This document shows, piece after piece, positions 1 to 14,283 of a DNA stretch of 64,000 nt (position 1 is the stretch's first letter; each line of letters opens with the position of its first letter). The DNA is from Anoplolepis gracilipes (lineage: Eukaryota; Arthropoda; Insecta; Hymenoptera; Formicidae). The notes below the pieces were generated by a model. That model saw only the letters and a list, made by a program, of their open reading frames with translations, did no database searches and was not told where the DNA came from. The translations under genes were made by a program, and so were the position numbers. Location of the stretch: assembly GCF_047496725.1 (NCBI RefSeq), contig NC_132970.1:10685501-10749500 (forward strand). The letters run 5' to 3'.

Positions 1-389
1 TTTATCCTGCAATTGTAAATTTTTATTGTAGAAATCAGATTAATCAAATTCAGTATTTAATAGATAAAGCATAGATTTGAATTGAATTAATAAAAAAAAT
101 CTCAGAAAAAAAGATATTTAATTGTTTGTAGGCTATATTCAGATTTATGGGTTAATCAACTATTGTGCTTTATGGCAAATCTAGATAAGAAAATTTAATA
201 AAAATTCATTAGTAAATAATAATATCTAAACAATGCAAGAATTGTATCACATTACAGATAATATGTAATATTTTATTTTATTTTATTTTATTTTCTAAAC
301 TCCTTTATATAAATATTTTTTTACCTCTCCTTCTTTCTTCTTATCTATTTATACTTACTATTTTTCTAATTCACTTATTACATTTACAG
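1..389 (+). other. Intron of the Nimrod-type gene
   Basis: AT-rich non-coding DNA ending in a pyrimidine-rich acceptor (TTACATTTACAG). It includes a short TTTTA tandem repeat near 270-292. Nothing else is seen. Confidence 0.6.
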
Positions 390-3300
390 TATTCCACCAT
401 ACAAATCAAAGAACACGTATGCTGCAAAGATTATGTTCGAGTCGGTACGGAATGTGTACCGCATTGCCCGCAATCTTGCAAGAAAGGACACTGTTTGGAA
501 CCGAATGTTTGCACATGTCATACAGGATATCGCGCTTTAAATGACACGACCGACGAAGAAACGTGCGTGCCAGTATGCACGAATGGTTGCATCAACGGCA
601 CGTGCATCGAACCTGACATATGTAGCTGCAACGAGGACTACTGGATGGATTCGGACGGATTTACTTGCCGTCCTGTCTGCGACGAGGAATGCGAACGTAA
701 CTACGGATATTGCTACGAACCGCATGTCTGCTCGTGTCGTTCCGGTTACAAGAAAACCGGAAATGACTCCACGTGCGAACCTATTTGTGATCGTCCGTGC
801 AAAAACGGTTATTGCGCAGCACCTAATGTCTGTAAATGTCTAGATGGCTACGAGGTGGACCAGTTTAATCGCTTCACCTGCGTGCCTAAATGCGACGAGG
901 TCTGCGTTTTCGGCGCATGCATGGCGCCGCAGACATGTTTCTGTAACGACGGTTACAAAGCAGTTAATTCGAGCGTTTGCGAGCCAATCTGTAGCAAACC
1001 CTGTAAAATGGGCACTTGCATCGCACCAGAAAGTTGTAATTGCAACGACGGTCACGAACATCGTAATGGAAATTCCAAATACTTATGCGAACCGATTTGC
1101 AAAATGGACTGTGGCAATGGCACGTGTGTCGCACCCGGAGTATGCACCTGCAACGACGGCTTTGTTTATGACAATCAGACGAATCCAGTTTGCAAGCCGT
1201 ATTGCGCAATACCTTGTGGACCGAATGAGATATGTACGTCGCCTAATACATGCACTTGCTCCGAGGGATATCACCCATCACAACGTTTGAATACAAATCT
1301 ATCACGGATATCATACCTTATACCACTTAGTGTAAGTACAACAAGTATATAACCATACATGATAAAATATAAAAGTTAATATTTATATATTTTATTATCA
1401 AAATTTGATATATAAAAGAAAAAGATTTTTTCATACATATTTATATATTATTACATTTATTTAATATTAAACATTTATTTATAACATTTTATTTAATATT
1501 AAAAAAGGTTGCTTTTTAATTAATTGGTAGCGACAAACATACGTACTTATTGATTTATAATTATCTAAGTAACCCGTAAAAAACGTATTATTACGAATAT
1601 TTCTAAGAATATAATATTTGAATCATAAGTAATTGAAAAAAATTATATTTGTTATTCCTTCGATAAAAAATCAGGAAGTGAAAATACATAAATGGGGTGA
1701 CTATCAATTCCGAAACTGCGAACCAGTTTGCAATTTTAAATGCATCAAGGGTACATGTACCGCGCCAAATGTATGTACCTGTGACAAAGATTATGAACCA
1801 TCGTGGATCAAACCGCATCAACTGTCTTTACCATTAGACAATAGCACAACGCGCATTTGTGTGCCACGTGGTGAACCTACTTGCAACCCTTCATGCGGGA
1901 ATAATGAAATATGTATTGCATCCCTCATTTGCCAGTGTGACGAAGGTTACATACGGAATTTTTATGAAAACTCCTGCGTACCCTACTGCGCTCAAGGATG
2001 TTCGAACGGCACGTGCACAGCTCCAAAGCATTGCACGTGTAACGCGGGCTTCGCTTTGAAAAACGAAAGCTTCTGCGAGCCGATTTGCGAAAGAGGGTGT
2101 CAGAATGGCAATTGTGTCGGCCCAAATTATTGCATTTGTCACGACAATTTTGTGCCGAATACCGGATCTAGTTTTGAGACAGAATGCATTCCGGTGTGTT
2201 CTCGTAATTGTAGTGGCCACGGTACGTGTATTATTGAAGACAACGCGTACAGCTGCAAATGTCATTACGGTTGGAGAGGGTGGGATTGCGATCAACCGAC
2301 AATATGTATCATAACAATGGATTTCAATAGCAGCGATATCAATAGGTGAATATTACAGATTTCCCATCGTGGAAAAAGCTTTAAATAATCGCTAATTAAA
2401 TAATTAATAAATTGTTTAATAAATTACATGATATGTAATTGCAGAATCACAATCCGTAACGATACAAATAATAGCATAATTATGCAAGCCTACGAGAACG
2501 TGCCGTATTGTTATCAATGCGACAATTTTCTTAACAAAGAATCACTCTGTTACATGATACACTCTGATAAAATCAATACTTCTATCGTTGGCTGCTTATT
2601 TAATACAGGTATTTGCGTTTCACTTTAAGAACAGGGAGAGCAAACAATTATTTACTTTTTTTCATTTATAAATGAGAATAATAATACATTTAATTATAAG
2701 CAAAAATGTTAATGTGTTTTATTATTTATACTAATTATAGGAAAATTTATATTTCTCATTCTCTTTTTAACTTTTATCTGTTTTGAGTGATCATCTTTAG
2801 TACAAGAATGGATTTTCTTGTTTAACATTTAAAAAATTTTGCTTTATACAACATAAATAATATAATATTTCTATATTATAACAAAAAAAGAGAGAAATAA
2901 AGATAGAAAAGGAATTGGCAGAGAATATTTACTTGTTTTTCTAACTAATGTTATTAAAATTGTGGAAATATTATTTTCTCACAAAATATCGGAATTTTAC
3001 TTTTTCTACAAAACAATAAAAAATATAATGTAATGTTTTTAATTAATTTATAAAAATGAGAATTTATAGAAAAACTATAAAATTAACGTAAAAAATCAGC
3101 TATGCAAAATACTATTTAAAAATTGATCAAAATAATACAAAATTATTTGAAAAATAGAGAATTTACATTCTATTGATCAAAATAGTAATTTGTATATATT
3201 TTATTTTTATTCCATTTTTATTTTTCAGATTTACCTTGTTACCTGGAACCTCATTACAGCGCCTGGATTAATGTTGCCAAAATAGTTTGGCCTTTCCTGG

Positions 3301-3820
3301 CTCTTGCCATATTAATTGCGACAATTCTAATACCGGTAGCATATTTAATATATCGCAGACGCGAAGAGAAGAAATTGATTACAGGTATATTTCAAAATAT
3401 AATAGATAAAATTACATAGTTTTTATCTCTCTTAGTTTTGAACAAATAATATTATTAAAAGATAATTGTGACGTCCTACTTCCGTCAGTACAAATAGATA
3501 AGTCAGAGAGGCAATCATGTGAGTCGCTTCACGTGAATTATAAGAGAAACATTCATAGTTCTCACTCCTCAACATCAAATCACTTAACATTTCATTTTAT
3601 CGTTATAATATAATAATAACGCTTCTTGTTATCGTTATATAATAAATGCTAAAAAAGAAAGCTTATTCATAATTAGATTTTTATTCTCATTTGCTTGGCA
3701 AGTAATTGATAATTATTATTATGAGAGATTTGTTTTACAGCACGTACGTCGACAATCCTCTTTGTGCGAGAACCTTTCATCACCGAATCTTTATTACCTG
3801 AAGACGTGATCGATCTTTGA
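390..3820 (+). CDS. Nimrod-type EGF-repeat transmembrane receptor, 5' end outside window
   Basis: Five exons keep frame: 390-1331, 1675-2345, 2445-2608, 3229-3384 and 3741-3820 (TGA), giving the last 670 residues. The start lies upstream of the window, because the first visible exon has an acceptor at 388-389. Seen: about twelve tandem cysteine modules of the form CxPxC...CxNGxCxxPxxCxCxxGY, which is the NIM repeat. They are followed by one ordinary EGF module (CSGHGTC...CHYGWRGWDC, near 2200-2290), a cysteine-containing linker, one membrane span (about 24 hydrophobic residues from IVWPFLALAIL, exon 4), a basic stop-transfer YRRREEKK and a tail of about 30 residues. Family knowledge: Nimrod/NimC, Eater and Draper proteins are haemocyte or glial receptors for bacteria or apoptotic cells. 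Placing this gene in phagocytosis is inference. A polyadenylation signal AATAAA lies at 3899-3904. The repeats are well conserved and I see no break. Confidence 0.85.
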
Positions 3821-4622
3821 AAGAAACACCATGCAAATCATCATTAAGAATTTTAATTGTTATAAGTTATAAGTTAGTGATTAAAAAAAGTAAAAAATAA
3901 TAAATAGTTGTAATGTTAAATTTCTTAGAGATTGTAGTTTATTATTAATAATTATTTTTTCATAAAAAAAATTAAGTAACATTCCATTTAAATCGTTTTA
4001 ATAATATATACATATATATATATATTAGTAATATTTTAAATTGTCATACACACATATGTATATATAAGAGATGATAGAATTAATTATTTTGTTAAACAAA
4101 TGTATCATAATATCTTATAAAAGTTATAATTATATAAAAAATTAGAATAAATTCTATCCAATGCAAAAGAAAGTAACACGCGATTTATAGCCTGTTAATA
4201 TTGTCAACTTTCCATGAATAGATTTGCGTAAATAGGCTATCTAAATACAAGATACTGTTGGCGTTAAACAACTATAATGAAATATTGTTGCTGGTTTGAA
4301 ACAGTTTTTGGAACGGTTAAGATATATCGGTTACCTCGTTTAAACTATAATTACTGCCCCAGTTGCACCCTTACAATCGTAGATGTCTGCCAACGATAAA
4401 ACAGCAAAACGTCATTTCGCGATAAAACCTAACTCCAACTAGAACAAAGAGAGAAGCATGGTCCCATTGCTTCTTATTTTCACCCGGACGCGAATCGATT
4501 TTGGTAAATTACCGCAAATTAATGTTGACACGCTTCTTCGTGTCGGTAAATTCGTCTCGAGAGAGTAAAATATTTTTCCTGATATGTTTGCCGATTTGTG
4601 AAAATCGTGACGGGAAAATCTC

Positions 4623-4654
<32 letters not shown>

Positions 4655-4700
4655 GGGAAAAAGAGAGAGCGAAAGAGAGAAAACCACTAGTGTCGAACTA
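3821..4700. other. 3' UTR and intergenic spacer
   Basis: AT-rich 3' region of the Nimrod-type gene with a polyadenylation signal at 3899-3904, then unremarkable spacer. A GA-rich tract at about 4624-4680 marks the entry to the CpG-rich promoter of the next gene. Confidence 0.5.
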
Positions 4701-4729
4701 ATTAACCTGATACATGCATTCGCCATCTC

Positions 4730-5238
4730 CGCTCTCCGAAGAGGCAGACTCACGACGACTAACCCTGTCCTCTCGATCGACATGGCACGACGAGGGCGAA
4801 ACGAGGCGACGCGAGGCGCCACGACGCTCGTCGGCCGCCTCCGCGTCGAAGTAGCGGTCGCGCGCAGCTGCAACTGCGTCCTCGCTTTCCCTGCAAGGAG
4901 TACGGCGTTCAGTGAACGAGGCGGCGCGGTTTCGAACGGGTCTGAATAATAACGTTCTTGACAGAGAGTGCTCGGCATCGCGAACGCGTGGAAGTTAAAG
5001 AGGGTGCAGCGGACAGTTCCGTGTAGCGGACGTTTTATCCTAACGCCACGCAGTAGATACGGACAGACGCGTACAACGTTCAGCAAACGCGGTATAAGGC
5101 GCTTCTCTGGGGCATCGAAGGCGAGAGGGTGCGCCAGGGGGCGGCAGGGAGGGAGGGGAGAGAGAGGAAGGCGACGGGGAAGGATGTCGATGTGCCGTCG
5201 GTGGTCGGTTTCGGGGGTTGACTCGCGCCGCGGGGGCG
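4730..5238 (+). promoter_or_regulatory. CpG-rich promoter / 5' UTR of the cysteine-rich membrane protein gene
   Basis: A block of markedly higher GC and CpG content (CGACGAGGGCG, GGCGACGCGAGG, GCGGTCGCGCGCAGC and similar) against AT-rich flanks, ending at the ATG at 5239. This is typical of an insect housekeeping or developmental promoter and first exon. No clear TATA box or initiator was identified. A long reading frame on the opposite strand here is a by-product of high GC. Confidence 0.5.
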
Positions 5239-8200
5239 ATGAGCGCACTTCCCTCCACCCTGAGATTGACCTGCTGCTGCTGCTGGCTCCTGCTGACCTG
5301 TCTCGTCGTCTTTCTGATACCTGCACCCTGCACCAGCGACACGCCACGACAGGTGTTACGTCAGACACGAGAACGGCCAGGAGGTGATGGTGATGCGTTC
5401 GTGCGCGGGTCCAGCTATCTCGACGACCCCGACGTCTATGACGACGAGCAGATATCCAGTGACAATGGCGACTTCGAAAATTGGTTCGATAAAAATATTA
5501 CTGCAGGTGAGTATTATTATTAACTTGTGTTCTCAATACGATGATGGCAGTGATCGAGATTATAATTTGGAGGTGACTCGTAGAGGTAAGTCGTGGTTAT
5601 ACTTAACAAAACCTTAAATCGCTAAAAATTATCTTAAATATATCTTCATTAAATCATTAATCAAAACTTCTTTGATTACACTGACCAACAAAATGTGACT
5701 TTTTTTTCCTTAAGTTCTATCAGTCATTTATCAGTAGACTTTTTAACGCTGATTACGAATCTGACATTAAGTTTTAGTAACTTTGATTGAGATTTTCTCA
5801 ATCAAAATTACTAAAATGATGTTTTTGTTACTTTTACGTGAGTTATATTTTTCGATGCAAACAGTGACGGTTCAAAATGAAGCTTAAGACTTATACTTTA
5901 TGATAAAAATGCAAAAAATCTTAGGCAGGAAAAATTTTCGTAAAAAAAAAAAAAAAAAAAAAGAGTAGTCAAAACATAACATCATTTATCATAATATCCC
6001 TCAGTCATACGTTTCTAATTGTAAGACCCGATTGCACTAATATTATTTTGGATTTAAGTGAGACTTAAACATGTGTCTATTTTTATTTTTCTTTCTAAAT
6101 TAATAAAGACAGACATATATTTAAGTCTCGCTTAAAGCCAAAATAATGTTGATGCAATCGGGCCTTACTGTTTATTACTAAATTAAAAAAAAATTATTCT
6201 AATCATGAAAGTTGACATGTGTACATTTGCTTGGTCACTCATCACAAATCATGTGTTGAAATTTCAAAATTAAAAATGGAAAATGCAGAATGACAAAAAT
6301 CATTCAAATCATGAAAGTTAATATAAATGTGTGTGGTTGCTATCTTAATAACGAAATTACTTTTTGGCATTGGCATGATTAGAATAATTTTTTTTTAAAT
6401 TTAGTAACGAGCAATTAAAGACGTATAACTAGGGAACACTATGATAAGTAATGTTTCTTATGTTTCGATCACTTTTCTCAGGAAAACCTTTTTTGCCTGA
6501 AACTTGTGATATTTTTATCATAAAATATATAATATATAAATATATATAATAAGTCTTGAGTTTTATAAAATACATAAATATAAAATATATAAACTATAGA
6601 AATATATAATAAGTCTTAAGCTTTATTTTGAACTCTATTGCTTTCTGGAACACGTCCCTGTCAAATATAACTGACGTAAAAATAGAAAAACCGCCTATTT
6701 TAGCAACTTTGATTGATTCTAAGATTTTCTCAAAATTTAACATAATACATCATTTTTATAAATTTGTAATTAGCGCTATAAAATCAACTGCAAACGACTT
6801 ATAGAATGTCAAGACAAATTTAGTGTTAAACAGTGTTATTAAAAGACATGAATGCACGAGAATTGTAATTTCTAAAATGACAAATCAATATCAATCACCT
6901 AGACATTCTGAAGAAGAAAAACAAAGATTTGTTCGGATAGCTTAATAGTTGTAATGCGTTAATTTAGCAATGTCGTTGAAGATAACATTATAAAATTTCT
7001 AAGGGATTATATTGGCAATGAATAAATTTGTGTTTTTTTTTCAAAATTTAAGAAAAAAAATTGTGCAAACTTATCAATAAAAAAATTAAATTAGAGATTA
7101 AAAAATTATGTTATTATCCTTGTATATATAATCCCTATTGCAAAGTATTTGTAAAAGTAACAAAAGAATTGTTCGAATAATCATGATATAGATATAATAA
7201 TATTGATTATTTCTTACTACATATATAATATTTATAAAAGATTAATAAGAGATATCTAATCATGATGCATAAATTTTGATGATATCCGCATTGTAATTTT
7301 TTCAGTACAAGAATATTATTCTAACTGCAACAGTTGTGATATTATATGTCATGTTTTCGCAATGTTATATGCGTGTTATGTTATAATGTTATGTTATGTA
7401 TATGTTATATACATAACATATGTTATGTATTAATACATTAATACATTATTTTACTTAAAGTAGCTTAAGTTACACGATGTTGCCCGATTTTCTTATATCT
7501 GTAATTATGAAAAATCGGTGTATAACCGATTAATAACATTAAAATTAATTTATAGTGATACATTTAATTTATAATGACATGTAATGATATATTATTTACA
7601 AATTCATATCATGAATATCATTTATACTAAATATAAGTGCATACATGTATTATTGCAACATGGCGATTTTATTATTCTAATGATTTGCAATACACAATAT
7701 TTTTGGTTTTTCCTTCTAAGATGAAAATGTATAAGTATTTATTTTGAAGCAAATAATATATAGTTGAAAAACCAATGAAAAAAACATAAATTTTCTTAAA
7801 TTATCACAATGTCAAGGGGATGAATTAAGAAAGGGAGAAGATGGTGCGTTCAGATTTTAAGGTAACCTATATTTTTCGCAGTCCTAGAGACTAACTACGT
7901 AAATTTTGGTCTAGATTGATCAAAGCGTTCAAGAGTTTACGAATATACAGATATTTTATAGATATAAAATTTCTTAGATTTATCCTTATACAAAATTTAC
8001 TTATAACATATTGTTTCAAAATAGTATTATTGCTATAGAGTTAAAATTAAATCTTTATTTTATTTTATATTGATTTTATATTTATATTTTATATGCTTAT
8101 TTTTAATATAGAAGATCTATAAAAAATGAAAATATTCCTTTTTCAACGCGTTATATAAAATATGTGTTTATTTAAAAAATTTAATAATGTAAAATGAAAT

Positions 8201-9719
8201 CTCAATTGCAATCAAGCTTACTTGAAATTGTATTGTATTTTTTATACATTTATTATATTTTAAATTGAAATATTCAGAATTTAAATGAAAAAGTTATAAA
8301 TCTCATGAATCTTTTTCTTATGTTGTTTGCTGTTTAAAATTGTTTACAAAAGAATTTATAAATTAGTCTTTAATTTAACGTATTAAATGTATATCGTAAA
8401 CAAACAAATTTGAAAACGGAGATGAAATATAAAGATTATTTAATCAAATACTCAAAATATACAAATAAAAAGCATATATTTTATTGAAAAGTAAATTATG
8501 CAAGTTAAATTGTGTTCGAAAAAAATATCGTTTCGCAAGCAATGTTACGGTAAAACAATTATTTGCACTTTTAAAATAAATAAAATAACAATAAAACAAT
8601 GAAAACATTAAACAAACGCTAAAGAGAGACCTTTGAATAAATACAAGTAATATATAACAGAACTTATATTAACTATAAAACATTTATTATGTATTATACG
8701 AAATTTATTCGATAATTAATATAATTTACAATCGAAATATGCACGGCAATGTTCTATTTTCACGTAAGACAATCAAAGACAATGTATCTCAAAGTTCTCC
8801 TTGCGCTTGCTCCACAATGTGCAAACACATTCGAGAATGTTCATTAAAGTATATATATGTATGCAGCTTTGTTCCCCGAATGTAGCTTGTCCTGGAATAT
8901 GATTGACATTTTATTGATTGAATATTCAGGTATTATAACTTTTGTGAAAACATAATATCACTTTTTCAATTAATTTTAGTAAAATATGTTTTTTTTACAT
9001 AAATATAATGTTTGAGACTATTACCGCTAAAAAACGATAACAAAAATATATTGCTCAAAAAATGTGAAAATGTAACTATTTAAATCAATTATTTCCAATC
9101 ATATAATATTTTCTATCCAATTTTTAAAGATTATATTCGTTAAATGTTATTTAACTTTAATGCTTTATTAAAGTAATCTAAAATTACTTAAAATGAATAT
9201 TAATTAAAATGAATATTACATATTTTTATTCATTTCGTTAAAAACTTAATATTTTTAAATATTATCGCATTTTGTTTTATTTTTCTTATATGTGTTTATA
9301 TTTTTCGATTTGTATTTTATACATATATAACGCTACTTTGATACTACTAGAACGATTCTAGAAGAAATTAAAAGTATTTCTAATAGACAGATTTAGTATA
9401 CGCGACTAAGGAGAAAATGCGTTCTTCTTGATTTTCGCGCCAAATATACCACCAGTATTGATTTTAATGGATGCTACCAAGCACTATTCTCTGCAGGTCC
9501 ATGTACGTGAGTTAAAATGCACATTATACCTCTATTCATTTAGTTTCGGAAGAGATTAGAGTGAGAATAAAACTTAATAAGAAAAAAATAATGCATTATT
9601 GATATACATTTTGTACTTTTTTTTATTTATGCTTTGCACTTTTTCAATTGAAAAAAACCAATCAAACGGAAACAAATTAGATTAATAAACTTAGTCGTTT
9701 AGTTATAATATAAAAATCA

Positions 9720-9786
<67 letters not shown>

Positions 9787-12700
9787 AATAAAAAAATAAT
9801 AAAAGCTCACTAAATTGCCAAATTAAAAAATGTAAGTCGATAATAGAAATACACTATTATATGATATTAATAATTTAGCGAGACAGCACATATATATTTA
9901 ATCAATGTTAAAAAAAAATCTCTTTGCATATTTGATATTTTTTCAAACTCTTAATTGGTTTGTATTTAATCCAAGTAATCAAAAGACAATTTTAATAACT
10001 CGAACATAGTTTTTTAACTACACTTAATTACACTTAACAACTGCATGTGCTATACCATCAACTATTATTAAAAACTTGCAGTGAACTCTCTGTAAATCAT
10101 GCTAATTTAAATTCTCGATGAAAGTGCGATAGAGTGCACGCGAAGTAACCGTAACGCGTACGCGTGCAATGAACTTTAATCAGTATGAAATAAAATATGG
10201 TCTGATAAAGAAGTCCTGTCGAGAGGCTACACGTCGTTTTCTAATCGTAAAACGCAAAAACGATATATGCTCATCACAAATCGAACACAAACTATAGTCG
10301 CGCAGACGCTATTATTCGCAAAACAATGAATTCTGTAATATTGAAATCTCTGCGTTTGCATAAGCGTCCATGGTGCCGTTAAATGACACGAAACATTTAT
10401 CATTTACGGCTGTCGTCGTTAAAGCGATTTATCCGAATAACATGTACAACCCAAAAAGAAGTAAATCGTAAGCAACTGATAAATAAAGATGTCTATTTAA
10501 AACAGAAATATTATTTAGATAATGATATAAAAAATTATTAACAATAAGCATAGAATATCTTAATAAATTAAAGATAGTAAATTTAAAGATACAAAAAAGA
10601 GAGGACCTATGTGTGTGACACTTCATTAATTTAAACATATAAAACAATTTTAATTAAATTTAAACATATTAAAAGTTTATTTTCATATTCTAAAAAATTA
10701 ATTTTTAGTTTAAGTTAATCATACAGGAAATTTTATCGTAACATTATCGTTAGATTCTCTCACATTGCAGTTTAAAAGTGTGCTAAGAGAGTTAGCGATT
10801 ATTGCTTGCCCTACTAACGTGAAACGAGCCGAGAATATAGTGTAATATAGTTAAAATCCAACAAAGAACTCGTAATAAATAAATTGGCGTGCTGACAATT
10901 GATTATGCTTAAATTTTGCAATTGAATAAATAAATTGCAAAATTAATAAGATTTTTTATGATTTCATTATCCACATTTTATCAATTTTTTTATTAGTTGA
11001 AATAGAATTATTAAAATATAATGATACAACAATTAAATATAACAATTCACTGCTATTGTAAAAAATCACATAGTTATTATTTCTTTTGCCTTTATTAATG
11101 ACAAATGTCAGCATAGAAATATATATAAATTACTTTGAGATTAAGTTAAACATAATTAATTATTCTCATGATTTTCTTACAGAAAAAGGACGATATCTGG
11201 GTTCGCCTTGCGATCTTGCCACCATGTGCAATCCCGAATTACAACACGTATTCTGTGATTCAATCACTGGCCTCTGCGAATGTGAAAAGTTCTACCCCGT
11301 TCGCCTCGGACCTGCTAAGGGATGTGCCAAACGTATGTATAAAAGCTAACGGCTTTAGTAACCCTCGTACACCTAACAAGTAGGTCGTTCCGATATCATA
11401 ACTTCCATGGTAACGGTCGGTGAAAATAAATATTCGCATATTCCTGATGGTCTGAATGAAGTACGACGTGTGGTGTGAAAAGACTTTACGCATTCTCATT
11501 TATTTTCTATATCAAATCTTTAAATAAATTTAGAAATTTATTAAAATATTATTGTTTACTACCTATTTCACATGCAAGAGAGAGAGAGAAAGAGAGAGAG
11601 AGAGATAGAGAGAGAGAATTTCAACATTAAAATATATTTAAAATATAATATTATGTTAAAATATAATATTATGTTAAACGTTTGCGTTCGATATTGCATT
11701 AAAAAACGCAAGGAAACTTTAAAGAATTTAAATAAATTAAAGTTTAGTTAAATATTTAAAAAGATTATAACAAATATAACAATAAAAATTTCGAAAAAGA
11801 ACAAAATTCAATAGTTCTATCAATAGTTTGGGACAAGATTGAACGTATCGTATATTTAAGTAGATGAAACTTTGATTTACTTTCTATTGAATAAAAGATA
11901 ATCTTCCCAATAAGTAAAGTCGTTTCCAGCAATCGATTCTTATTTTCAGCCAAAAAACTTGGAGAACAGTGCTTTTATCGTGCGACGTGCACTTTTACGG
12001 ATCAGCATTCGACATGCACCCAAGTTCAACACAATGCAGTATGCGACTGTGAGGAAGGATATCACAGGGTTGCCCTTTCTAGGCCTAATAAAAAGGTTTT
12101 CTGCGCAGAAGGTATATGCTCCATTTATTCTCAATATGTATATTTTAAGCTTATATATTTATTCAAAACATTTCCCGAAAAATTCCCATAATTTTGTTAC
12201 GAGATCAGTTTATAGTTTATAATAAAAGTTTCCTTAATCCTTGCCTTAAGCATCATTGTTATTTATTTTATCGTATAAGATTAAAAAGATTCTAACATCC
12301 GATAAATAACTGATTGATTACTGCAAATATATTAAAATAAATTTCGTCATTAAGCGAACCTTGATATTTATTCCGCTATCGATCCGCGACGAGTCATCGA
12401 GTTGCGTCCTTCTTAATTCGGCGTAATCTTCTCCAATAGATCTGGTGCTGATATCTACGGACCTCCCGACCCTACTTTGCATAGCATCGGGGATAGCCAT
12501 CTTCACGGCAATGATATGCTTCGTACTCAAACTATTCAGCCGCGCGAGGTATTCAAGGCCGCGGCATTACGCCAACACCAATCATGCACCATCCATGCTG
12601 TTTTCCAGCGATACAGGTAAGGATAATGATCAATTAACACGAAGAGATTTTGCAGAAAGAGATATATCAAAGAAATGGTAATTAATATTACAATTGCAGA

Positions 12701-13030
12701 AATATTTATTAATGCTGAAGTGAAATGTTAATTATAATGACACAAGTAGTGATCCTATTTCTATGGATTTATTCTTGTAATCAAATCTTTTCGCTCAAAT
12801 TAAAAAATGGGCACAAAAGTATAATATAATCTTTATTTTTTAAAACAAAAAATTAAAATTAAAATTAAAATCCTAATTAATGCATGACAGCACTCAACTC
12901 TTGTAATTAAAAAAAAAAAGTTTTCACGAATATGTTTTTTTATTATACAATTGGATTTTGTATATTTTTTTAAATCTTTTATTTTTCTTTCATATTAAAA
13001 TTATTATTCTAGTATAACAAATTTATATCT

Positions 13031-13094
<64 letters not shown>

Positions 13095-13183
13095 CAATAT
13101 ATAATAATTGAATATTATTGCAAGTTTAATATTAAATTAATTTGATATAGTCAAGGATACACACATATACACACAGCACACGC

Positions 13184-13241
<58 letters not shown>

Positions 13242-14252
13242 CCACGCACGCATACGCACACACATATATGTAACACATTATACATGTATAAAATTTATGA
13301 TGCAATCATTATTTTTATCAACAAAATGTGAACAAGTTATTCTGCTTAATTTTCATAACTTTTCTAAAATTTCATACTTATTGTTAATATACTTTGGCAT
13401 TTAACATGCAATACGATTCACACACAAAGTTTCAATCTCCTACATTCTACAATATACTCCTTCCCTTTCGTGGAAAACCTACTTTTACTCCTACAAAATC
13501 AATAAAGGATATCTATATATCGATAAGGTGCATAGTATGTTCCAAAGAGAAATCTATTTTTGTGTTATAACGTCACTTACAACGTCAAAGATTAAACTAT
13601 ACTTTTCGAAACCAAATGCATCAAGAAAACAAAATTTTAAATAATAATTTCAAGAAATATAAGAGAAAGGTTGTAAACACATACACATCAAAAAGTTAAA
13701 TATATCTCTCAGATAAAAATAATCTGAAGATGGAAAAATTAATTGTTTTATTTATCGACAAATTATCTAACAGCAATGATCACTTTAGAATTTACGTACA
13801 AAATAAATAAATATTATCACAAACATCTTTTTCTGTACAGTTTTATAATTTTTATGAAATAAAGAAAATTTTTCATGATTTTTCTAATTTTAATTTTTTC
13901 ATATAATTATATGTGTATTTTCATATAATTATATCGAAAAATGTTAAAATTATATGATACATATATGTATATGCTCTGCTATCTGTATATCCACCATTTA
14001 TCCAGCATATTAAATATATACAGAATATCCGAAATATTCTTATCCTAAATGTCATCGGTATATTGCACTCGAAGAATATTGCCTATTCTCATTAGGAGAT
14101 GTCGTCGATACTACTATCATTGAGTTCATTCACACAAATATCTGACAGTAATACAGATTAAACATTCGTCAAAGATTAAGTGGAACATCCGTTAAAGATT
14201 AAATGAAATGTCAAATGAGTGCACAAAGATCAACAGCCAAATGATCGCAGTT

Positions 14253-14283
<31 letters not shown>

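Larger units (their letters stand above)
5507..11182 (+). other. Intron 1 of the cysteine-rich membrane protein gene
   Basis: AT-rich intron. It holds a second strong donor (GTAAGT at 5586), the nested palindrome at 5772-6720 described separately, a palindromic ATGTTATGT tract near 7375-7432, a (TA)n/(AAT)n microsatellite at 9721-9799, and otherwise no recognisable gene. Confidence 0.6.

Noticed and set aside
495..2314. Alternative-frame and antisense ORFs over the NIM repeats
   Set aside because: Only one frame shows regular cysteine spacing and phase-consistent splicing. The others are shadows of it.
4439..5368. 309-residue frame on the minus strand over the CpG-rich promoter
   Set aside because: The high GC content removes stop codons. 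It contains low-complexity SLSLSLF from the GA tract, overlaps the signal-peptide exon on the other strand and matches no family.
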